From assembly GCA_020638555.1 (NCBI GenBank), contig JACKII010000001.1, positions 620,001-684,000 on the forward strand: a stretch of 64,000 bases of DNA, read 5' to 3'. The translations under genes and the position numbers were made by a program. The stretch comes from Alphaproteobacteria bacterium. GTDB lineage: Bacteria > Pseudomonadota > Alphaproteobacteria > Bin95. Of the stretch, positions 58,097-64,000 are shown one piece after another. Position 1 is the stretch's first letter. Each line of letters opens with the position of its first letter. Under the pieces are notes generated by a model. It was given only the letters and a program-made list of their open reading frames with translations. It had not been told where the DNA came from and made no database searches.

Positions 58097-58930
58097 TCAG
58101 ACGCGCTTGCCGTCTTTCAGCAACACCATGGGCCGGCCGAAATCGCCGACCGGAATGTGGTGGCTGGCAAGGCTCGGGCCCTGGACCGGGTCGTCCAGCC
58201 AGCGGTGCAGCGAATAGCCCGGCGGCTCGCGGGTCAGGGCCAGGGTGTTGACGGCGCTGAAGCCGGCTTCGAACTGGTAGCAGGTGGCGGGTGCGACCCA
58301 GACCGGCCGGCCGCCGAATGTGCCGACAATCGGCCGGTGCGAGTGGCCGCAGATCAGCCGCTGCACCTGGGGATGGCGCGAGAGGATGGCGGCGAACTCG
58401 GGCCCACCCCGGTCCAGGCCGACCTTGGTGGTGCCGGTCAGGCCGGTGGCGAAGGGCGGGTGGTGGCAGGCGACCACGGTCGGCCGCTCCGGCGCGGCCG
58501 CCAGTTGCGCCTCCAGCCAGGCGAGGCGGTCGGCGCAGAGCGCGCCATAGGGCTGGCCCGGGACCACGGTGTCGAGGCAGACCAGGCGGAGCGGGCCCGC
58601 ATCCTCGACCGTGAAGTGCAGGAACGGGCCGCCGGCCGGCAGCCAGGGCGCATCGGCAAAGGCGGCGGCGAAGCCCTCGCGGCTGTCGTGATTGCCGGGA
58701 ATGGCGACCAGCGGCGCCTTCAGCCCGGCCAGGATCTCGCGCGCCGGCGGGTATTGCGCCGCGTCGCCGTGATGGACGAGGTCGCCGGTGTGGATCACCA
58801 GGTCCGGCTGCGGGTCGCAGGCGTTCAGCGCCTCGACCACGCGGGCGAGCGAGGCGGCGGCGTCGAACGTGCCGTAGGTGAGGACGCCGGGCGCCTCGAT
58901 ATGGCTGTCGCTGATCTGCGCGATGATCAT
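58097..58930 (-). CDS. metallophosphoesterase, CpdA-like
   Basis: A 277-residue calcineurin-type phosphoesterase. The five metal blocks are present: DSHIE, GDLVHHGD, GNHDS, CHHPP and GHSHRP, in the CpdA arrangement of 3',5'-cAMP phosphodiesterases. The length is normal. ATG 58930 follows AAGGA at 8 bases; a TTG two codons earlier is unlikely. Possible role in cyclic nucleotide or phosphodiester turnover. It diverges from the paiB gene. Confidence 0.88.
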   Translation of the reverse strand: MIIAQISDSHIEAPGVLTYGTFDAAASLARVVEALNACDPQPDLVIHTGDLVHHGDAAQYPPAREILAGLKAPLVAIPGNHDSREGFAAAFADAPWLPAGGPFLHFTVEDAGPLRLVCLDTVVPGQPYGALCADRLAWLEAQLAAAPERPTVVACHHPPFATGLTGTTKVGLDRGGPEFAAILSRHPQVQRLICGHSHRPIVGTFGGRPVWVAPATCYQFEAGFSAVNTLALTREPPGYSLHRWLDDPVQGPSLASHHIPVGDFGRPMVLLKDGKRV

Positions 58931-59004
58931 GGTCAAATCCTTGCGGGTCCCCTAAGGAGAGCGGACGGTGACGACGAGGGTATGACAGCGGGAGCGCTTG
59001 CGCC

Positions 59005-59643
59005 ATGTATGTTCCGAACCAGTTCCGCGAGGACGATGCCGAGACGCTGCTGGCGGAGATGCGGCGGCAGGCGGCCGCGACCCTGGTGAGCCAGGGGCCG
59101 GAGGGCCTGATCGCCAGCCATGTGCCCGTGGAACTGGCGGCCGGCCCGGCACCCTGGGGCCTTGTGCGCTGCCACCTGGCCCGCGCCAACCCGCATGCGG
59201 ATGTTCTCGCGGCGGGTGGCGAGGTGCTGCTGATCTTCCAGGGTGCGGAGGGCTATGTCTCGCCCTCCCATTATCCCTCGAAGGCGGCGAGCGGCGGCAA
59301 GGCGGTGCCGACCTGGAACTATGTCGCCATCCATGCCTATGGCCGGGCGACGCCGTTCGAGGGCGAGGCGGCGCTGCGCCCGCATCTGGCGGCGCTGACC
59401 GCGCGGCACGAGGCCGGGCGGGCGGAGCCCTGGGGTCTCGGCGATGCGCCGGACGATTTCATCGCCATGATGTGCAAGGCGATCATCGGTATCGCGATTG
59501 CGCCGACGCGGGTCGAGGGCAAGTGGAAGATGAGCCAGAACCGGCCGCCCGCCGACCGCGAGGGCACCGCGGCCGGCCTCCGCGCCGAGGGCCGGCCCGA
59601 TCTGGCGGACCTGGTGGAGGCGGCGGCGAAGCGGCGAGGATAA
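59005..59643 (+). CDS. paiB: PaiB-like FMN-binding transcriptional regulator family protein
   Basis: A 212-residue protein beginning MYVPNQFRED, the PaiB hallmark, with a split-barrel FMN-binding fold (LIASHVPVEL, GEVLLIFQGAEGYVSPSHYPSK, VPTWNYVAIHAYG). PaiB of Bacillus represses sporulation and protease genes together with PaiA, but the Gram-negative family members have no assigned function. KMSQNRPPADR near the C-terminus is conserved. It is transcribed alone. Confidence 0.88.
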   Translation: MYVPNQFREDDAETLLAEMRRQAAATLVSQGPEGLIASHVPVELAAGPAPWGLVRCHLARANPHADVLAAGGEVLLIFQGAEGYVSPSHYPSKAASGGKAVPTWNYVAIHAYGRATPFEGEAALRPHLAALTARHEAGRAEPWGLGDAPDDFIAMMCKAIIGIAIAPTRVEGKWKMSQNRPPADREGTAAGLRAEGRPDLADLVEAAAKRRG

Positions 59644-59660
59644 GGGCCGGGCGGCCGCCT

Positions 59661-59780
59661 GTTCCCCGGACGGTGCGGAGCGCCGATCCGGGGCCGCTAT
59701 ATCTCGCGAACACGGACGCTTGCAGTGTTCGAAGGATGACACCGGCCCCGGATGGCGGCTCCGCCCCCTCCGGGGTACAG
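59661..59780 (+). repeat. dispersed repeat family B, copy 5 (two arms)
   Basis: TTCCCCGGACGGTGCGGAGC, CGATCCGGGGCCG, CTCGCGAACAC, AGTGTTCGAAGGATGACACC and GGCCCCGGATGGCGGCTCCG, CCCCTCCGGGG in succession. It lies between the convergent paiB and enolase-family genes and is the cleanest two-arm copy. Confidence 0.88.
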
Positions 59781-59815
59781 GCGCCCGGCTTCGCCCCTCC
59801 CTGGGAGAAACCTTC

Positions 59816-60898
59816 CTAGACCCGGAAGTCTCGGATCACGTCCGAGTCGGGCTCGATGCCGAGGCCGGGGCCGTCCGGCAGGGCGAAGGCGCCGTCTTTC
59901 GGCGGGAAGATCGGGTAGAGCGCCGGTTCCGGGCGGCAATAGAGGTATTCGATCGGATTGCCGGTCTGGGCCACCACGTGCAGGGTGGCGAGGAAGCCCG
60001 GCCCGAAATAGGGCGAGTGCGGCGCGAAACCGACATTGTGGCTCTCGCAGAGCCGCAACACTTTCAGCATCTCGGTGACGCCGCCGACCTTGGCGACGCT
60101 CGGCTGGGCGAAATCGACCGCGCCGGTGCGCAGCATCTGGGCGAACTCCCAGATGGTGGAGGCGTTTTCGCCGGCGGCGATGGGCATGGGCGCGGTGCCG
60201 CGGACCTCGGCCAGGCCGTTGAAATTCTCCGGCGGCCAGACCGGCTCTTCCAGCCAGAACAGGTCGTTGGGCTCGAACGCCCAGGCCATCTGCTCCGCCT
60301 CGCGCACGGTCCAGGGGCAGTTGACGTCGACCATCAGGTCGAAGCCGTCGCCGCCGCCGTCGCGGGCCGCCGCCACCGCCTCGGCGGTGCGCTCGTGCAG
60401 CTTGATGGCGGTGTAGCCTTCCGCCACCGCCTTGGCGCAGAGATCGTGCACCACGTCCGGGTCGCCATAGCGCAGCAGGCTGGCATAGGCCGGCACCCGG
60501 TCGCGGGCGGCGCCGCCCAAGAGCCGGTAGAGCGGCAGGCCGGCGGCCTTGCCGGCCAGGTCCCAAAGGGCGGTGTCGACGCCGGAAAAGGCGAACAGGG
60601 TTTGGCCATAGCGGCCGAATGTGTGGCAGACCTTCTGCAACTCGGTCATGAGCGGCTGGATCGCGCCGGCGTCGCGGCCGATCAGCAGCGGCGCGATCTG
60701 GTGCTCGAACGCGGCCTTGGTGGCGGGGATGGCGTTGTGGCCGAACGCCTCGCCCCAGCCCACCAGCCCCGCCTCGGTCTCGATCCGGATCAGCAGGGTG
60801 GAGACATCGCTCCAGATGGTGCCGCCGAAGCCGGAGGGAGGGCCGTCATGGGTCACCGGCACGCGGACCCAGATGGCTTCGGCCTTGGCGATCTTCAT
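59816..60898 (-). CDS. mandelate racemase/muconate lactonizing enzyme family protein
   Basis: A 360-residue enolase-superfamily member. Capping domain about 1-125 with GWGEAFGH; barrel with IKLHER (K-x-H in place of K-x-K), metal ligands in VDVNCPW, FWLEEPV and AAGENAS, and a C-terminal APHSPYFGPG His. The K-x-H variant and the His suggest a different substrate from the first family member at 13357. A sugar-acid or aromatic-acid dehydratase is likely. Start 60898 begins the conserved MKIAKAEAIWVRVPV. Confidence 0.87.
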   Translation of the reverse strand: MKIAKAEAIWVRVPVTHDGPPSGFGGTIWSDVSTLLIRIETEAGLVGWGEAFGHNAIPATKAAFEHQIAPLLIGRDAGAIQPLMTELQKVCHTFGRYGQTLFAFSGVDTALWDLAGKAAGLPLYRLLGGAARDRVPAYASLLRYGDPDVVHDLCAKAVAEGYTAIKLHERTAEAVAAARDGGGDGFDLMVDVNCPWTVREAEQMAWAFEPNDLFWLEEPVWPPENFNGLAEVRGTAPMPIAAGENASTIWEFAQMLRTGAVDFAQPSVAKVGGVTEMLKVLRLCESHNVGFAPHSPYFGPGFLATLHVVAQTGNPIEYLYCRPEPALYPIFPPKDGAFALPDGPGLGIEPDSDVIRDFRV

Positions 60899-61017
60899 GG
60901 GGCGGGTCCTCTCTCATAGGTAAAATGGCGCATTTTCCAAGAAATCGCCGGTTCGCGCGCGCAAGTCAATCCGCGGTCCGCCGCCCGGGGACTGCCTGGT
61001 TGGCTTGAGCGTTGTGG

Positions 61018-61190
61018 TGTTTCCCGGCCGTTGCGGAGCGGCGGGCCGGGATCGGCGTCTTCGTGCGAACACCGCCCTCGCCGGTGTTCGCGAGATACAG
61101 CGGCCCCGGATGGCGGCTCCGCCCCCTCCGGGGAACAGGGGCGGCTCCGCCCCTCCGGGGAACACGGGCGGCTCCGCCAGTCCGGGGAGG
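61018..61190 (+). repeat. dispersed repeat family B, copy 6 (extended)
   Basis: TTTCCCGGCCGTTGCGGAGC, GGGCCGGGATCGG, CGTGCGAACACC, GGTGTTCGCGAG, then the CCCCGGATGGCGGCTCCG arm. The CCTCCGGGGAACA end is then tandemly repeated with GGCGGCTCCGCC about three times (61110-61190). It fills most of the gap between two minus-strand genes. Confidence 0.85.
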
Positions 61191-61191
61191 C

Positions 61192-61959
61192 TCAGTCCTT
61201 CGGGAACACCTCGGTCAGGATGGCGAGGCCGTTGAGGGCGCGGGGGAAGCCGCTATAGGGGCCGGTCTGGATCACCGCCTCGATCACCTCGTCCTGCGAG
61301 AGCCCGATATGCAGCGCCGACTGGGCGAATTTGCGCAACTGGCTTTCCAGCCCCAGGCCGGTGAAGGCGGCGATGGCGACCAGCATGCGCTGGCGGTGGT
61401 CGAGGCCGGGGCGGTCCCAGAGCTCGCCATAGCCATAGCGGATGGCGGCGGGATAGAGCTGGCCGGTGATCGGGTTGCCGGGGGCCGCATAGCCGCCGCC
61501 GGCGCGCGCGCCGTGCAGCTTGGCCATGATGGCCTGGCCGCGGGCGTCGAGCGCCGCGTTGTCGTCCTCGCGCGGCGGCGCGTCCGGCACCGGCACGCCC
61601 CGGGCGGCGAACACCTCGCGCGCCACCTCGACCGCGGCCTCGGTGGTGACGAAGCCGCCATAGAGGCCGGCCTGCAGGAACACTTCCAGCAGGGCAAGCG
61701 GGGCGACGCCGATCTCCAACGCCGAGTCGATCAGCCCCGCCAGTTGCGGCCGCAGATAGGGGCTGCAAACCGCGAGCGTGCAGAGCATGCGGTCGGGCTT
61801 GGAGAGATGCGGCCGGTCCCAGATGGCGCCATAGGCGACCTCGGCCAGGAAATCGCCGAAGCCGGGCAGCAGGTCGGGCGCGGGCGGAGGCAGGCCGAGC
61901 GCATCGCGCACGCCATGGCCCTGGCGGCGGAGGTCCTGGCGGGTGGGGGTGGTGCTCAT
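61192..61959 (-). CDS. carboxymuconolactone decarboxylase family protein, two domains
   Basis: A 255-residue protein with two CMD/AhpD-like helical domains (about 35-120 and 165-250). Each has the five-helix bundle; the first ends with EVFLQAGLYGG and the second with EAVIQTGPYSGFPRA. No CxxC disulfide motif is present, so peroxidase-type AhpD activity is unlikely and decarboxylase-like or binding activity more likely. Start 61959 begins MSTTPTRQDL. It follows the enolase-family gene on the same strand, across a repeat. Confidence 0.82.
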   Translation of the reverse strand: MSTTPTRQDLRRQGHGVRDALGLPPPAPDLLPGFGDFLAEVAYGAIWDRPHLSKPDRMLCTLAVCSPYLRPQLAGLIDSALEIGVAPLALLEVFLQAGLYGGFVTTEAAVEVAREVFAARGVPVPDAPPREDDNAALDARGQAIMAKLHGARAGGGYAAPGNPITGQLYPAAIRYGYGELWDRPGLDHRQRMLVAIAAFTGLGLESQLRKFAQSALHIGLSQDEVIEAVIQTGPYSGFPRALNGLAILTEVFPKD

Positions 61960-62084
61960 GCGGCGGATCCTCGGGCAGGGGAGGCAGCGGCGCGGCGAAA
62001 GCATGCCGTGCCCCGCCAGTCTGGCACATCCGCGCCGCCGGGTCTCCGCCTATCCGGCCGGCGAGCGGCCCGGGGGAGTTTGCC

Positions 62085-62330
62085 TCAGGTGGGGCGGCGC
62101 CGGGTAAAGATGCCGTCGCCCGCCGTGGCAAACACCAGGAAGACCAGGAAGCCACCGGCGGCACAGAGCGCAGGCACGATCAGGGCCGGATAGCCGATCA
62201 GCCAGATCGCGCTCGCCCATAGCGCCAGCAGGTTGACGACGAACAGCACGCGCTCGACCAGGTCGCCGCGGCGGGCGCTCCAGGCCAGCAGGGCGAGGAC
62301 GGGCAGATAGGCAAGGGCGATGAACCCCAT
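62085..62330 (-). CDS. small membrane protein, two to three spans
   Basis: An 81-residue hydrophobic protein starting ATG 62330 with GGAGG at 9 bases (a longer frame to 62357 is possible). Spans are about 3-18, 27-47 and 50-71, with a basic C-terminus (TRRRPT). I do not recognise a family. It is upstream of the CMD gene on the same strand by 125 bp and might be cotranscribed with it. Confidence 0.6.
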   Translation of the reverse strand: MGFIALAYLPVLALLAWSARRGDLVERVLFVVNLLALWASAIWLIGYPALIVPALCAAGGFLVFLVFATAGDGIFTRRRPT

Positions 62331-62513
62331 GGGGGAGGACCTCCGGGCGTCGGACATGCAAGCGGGCTCTGGGCGGGCTCTGGCAAGCGGGCTCTGGCCC
62401 GTCGGCCGTACACGTGGGGCGGAGGCCGCCGCCGCGGGAGTGGACGAACCGGCGCGGGACGTGTCGCCGCGCGTCGGCGGCCGCGATGGCGCCGCCCCGC
62501 GCGATACGGTGAG

Positions 62514-63389
62514 TCAGGTCACGACGAAGCCGGACTTCTCGCCCAGCAGCGTCGCGCGCAGCATGTGCCGCGGCTGGGTCTGGTCGAAGTCCGTGAGGGC
62601 CACGTGCATGGTGGTCCGGTTGTCCCAGCAGACCAGGTCGCCCGGCCGCCAGACATGGCGGTAGACATTCTCGGCGCGCGTGGCGTGGGCGCAGAGATAG
62701 TCGATCAGCGGCCGGCTTTCCGCGGCCGTCATGCCGTGGAAGTGGGAGGACCGCTCGCTGACATAGAGCGCGCGGCGGCCGCTGTCCGGATGGACGCGCA
62801 CCGCCGGGTGGGCGATGGGCGGGTTCAGGCGGCGCACCTCCGCAGTCTGGGCCGGGTCGCGCTCGTTGATGCCGGCGGTAAGGCTGACATCGTAGACCAC
62901 GTCCAGCTCGTCCAGGAAGGCGCGGAGCGGCGGCGACAGGCTCTCATAGGCCCGGACCATGTTGCAGAACATGGTGTCGCCGCCCACCGGCGGCCGCTCG
63001 ACGCAGAACAGCATGGAGGCGGCGGCGGGATGGTCGGTGTAGGAATAGTCGGAATGCCAGTTGCGGCCGGTGTTGCGCGTCTCCGACGGCTTGCCGCCGA
63101 TTGGCCGGTTGGTGATCTGCAACAGTTGCGGATAGTCCTCCAGCCGGTAGAAGGGCGTGGCGGCGTGGTCGTCGAGCGCGCCGAACGCCTGGGCGAAGCG
63201 CAGCATGCCCGCGGCCTCGAAGCGCTGGCCGCGGAAGACGATGACATGGTGCTCGTTCCAGACCGCGCGGATGGCGGCGACGCAATCGGCCGACGGTGCC
63301 TGGTTGATGTCCACGCCCTCGATCACGGCGCCGAGGGCATAGGCGATGGGCGTGACGGTCAGGCCGGCGGCGGTGTCGAGCGGGGCCAT
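62514..63389 (-). CDS. TauD/TfdA-family 2-oxoglutarate/Fe(II) dioxygenase
   Basis: A 291-residue non-heme iron oxygenase. His112 and Asp114 in WHSDYSY and His262 in TMHVALTDF form the iron-binding facial triad; Arg274 and Arg278 in RHMLRATLLGE are placed to bind 2-oxoglutarate. It resembles alpha-ketoglutarate-dependent taurine, 2,4-D or related dioxygenases. Substrate unknown; a role in sulfonate, carnitine-like or aryl-ether catabolism would fit its neighbours. Divergent from the VOC gene, with 110 bp between. Confidence 0.9.
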   Translation of the reverse strand: MAPLDTAAGLTVTPIAYALGAVIEGVDINQAPSADCVAAIRAVWNEHHVIVFRGQRFEAAGMLRFAQAFGALDDHAATPFYRLEDYPQLLQITNRPIGGKPSETRNTGRNWHSDYSYTDHPAAASMLFCVERPPVGGDTMFCNMVRAYESLSPPLRAFLDELDVVYDVSLTAGINERDPAQTAEVRRLNPPIAHPAVRVHPDSGRRALYVSERSSHFHGMTAAESRPLIDYLCAHATRAENVYRHVWRPGDLVCWDNRTTMHVALTDFDQTQPRHMLRATLLGEKSGFVVT

Positions 63390-63499
63390 GGCGCGATTTC
63401 CTCCGAATAAGGCGGTTGGTCTTTGTCCGGGATGCTAGCGCGCGGCGCGGCGGCGGGCTAGCGTGGCGGTGCTGTGTTCCGTTACCGGGAGAACCCGTC

Positions 63500-64000
63500 A
63501 TGGCCGCCACGGCCGCCATCGCCTTTGCCAAGCCTGCCTTCGATGTGGGCTTCGCCACCAACGACCTCGACGGTTTCCGCGCGCTCTGGGAGGGGCGGTT
63601 GGGCCTGGCCTACGACCATCTGGCCAAGCTGGGCGGCGGTTTTCACCAGCACCGCTGGCGCCAGGGCGACTCGATCCTGAAAGTGAACCACACGCGCACG
63701 CCGCTGGCGGCGGCGCCGGTCGGCGGCTATCGCGCGCTGCTGCTGGCGGGCGACGAGGACGCGGACCTGCAAACGCCGGACGGCACGCCCATCGTCGTGC
63801 GGCGCGTGCCGGGCGCGGACCTGACCCTGCGCGCGGTCACCGCCGACACCGACGCCTTTGCCCGGTTTTATGGCGAGCGGCTGGGGCTGAAGCCGGACGG
63901 GCCGCACGCCTTTCGCCTGGGCGAGAGCCGCATCGTTGCGGCGGAGGGGCCGGCACCGGCCCGGGCCGGCTGGCGCGAGCGGGGGCTGCGCTACATGACG
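63500..64000 (+). CDS. VOC-family (glyoxalase/bleomycin-resistance) protein, partial
   Basis: The first 167 codons of a gene that runs past the right edge. The start has FDVGFATNDLDGFRALWEGRLGL and a second betaalphabetabetabeta unit begins about 107 (LRAVTADTDAFARFYGERLGL), showing paired VOC modules as in extradiol dioxygenase or glyoxalase I-like enzymes. Metal-ligand His and Glu positions are not certain from the fragment. The start at 63500 follows CCGGGAGAA. Confidence 0.85.
   Translation, partial: MAATAAIAFAKPAFDVGFATNDLDGFRALWEGRLGLAYDHLAKLGGGFHQHRWRQGDSILKVNHTRTPLAAAPVGGYRALLLAGDEDADLQTPDGTPIVVRRVPGADLTLRAVTADTDAFARFYGERLGLKPDGPHAFRLGESRIVAAEGPAPARAGWRERGLRYMT

Noticed and set aside
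53743..61190. CRISPR array suggested by recurring similar repeats
   Set aside because: The repeats are separated by genes and kilobases, are palindromic and variable, and lack regularly spaced unique spacers.

Overview
The window is a stretch of high-GC chromosome from an alphaproteobacterium, probably of Rhodospirillales type. The evidence is the gene order HDAC-like/xseB/ispA/dxs, an SDHAF4-type DUF1674 gene beside htpX-rsmB-rpe-purH, a DUF4169 gene, and several families of dispersed palindromic repeats of the kind common in that group. No rRNA, tRNA, CRISPR array, phage or insertion sequence was recognised. Coding density is high and most genes are housekeeping or catabolic.

Layout. 1-8.7 kb: start of a flavin monooxygenase, two alkylation-repair genes (Tag-like glycosylase, ogt), an unusual protein with an injection-system-effector-like leader, a DHDPS-family enzyme, an enoyl-CoA hydratase, a DMT transporter and acetyl-CoA synthetase. 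8.8-18.3 kb: recQ, an MFS transporter, an O-methyltransferase-like enzyme, an enolase-superfamily enzyme, hsp20 with a possible FNR-type site, ribokinase, peroxiredoxin, an SDR and the small sdhAF4 gene. 18.4-24.5 kb: htpX, rsmB, rpe, purH and two small membrane-protein genes. 24.7-30.3 kb: amidase, haloalkane dehalogenase with two coupled small genes, a DMT exporter and a hydrolase. 30.4-34.7 kb: a candidate structured small RNA, then the isoprenoid cluster dxs-ispA-xseB-HDAC. 34.8-40.4 kb: an RND adaptor/pump pair and a FAD oxidoreductase.

40.7-51 kb: panC, a Baeyer-Villiger type monooxygenase, two PEP-CTERM proteins with AT-rich upstream regions, two SDRs, a beta-hydroxyacid dehydrogenase, an MBL-fold hydrolase and small enzymes. 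51-64 kb: a catabolic region with acyl-CoA dehydrogenase, an Old Yellow Enzyme, tandem paralogous MFS transporters coupled to a SnoaL-like gene and a GST, a ParDE module, a CpdA-like phosphodiesterase, PaiB, a second enolase-superfamily enzyme, a double carboxymuconolactone decarboxylase-like protein, a TauD dioxygenase and the start of a VOC protein.

The most interesting non-coding signals are three. (1) A roughly 150-nt three-hairpin transcript candidate ends in a strong intrinsic terminator and has no sense-strand gene. (2) One dispersed repeat family has an end that coincides with the TAG stop codon of the adjacent gene at three of four copies. (3) A second, two-armed palindromic repeat family has six copies, mostly between convergent genes. 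Coordinates and motifs come from direct reading; family assignments are from memory of the families, without database searches.
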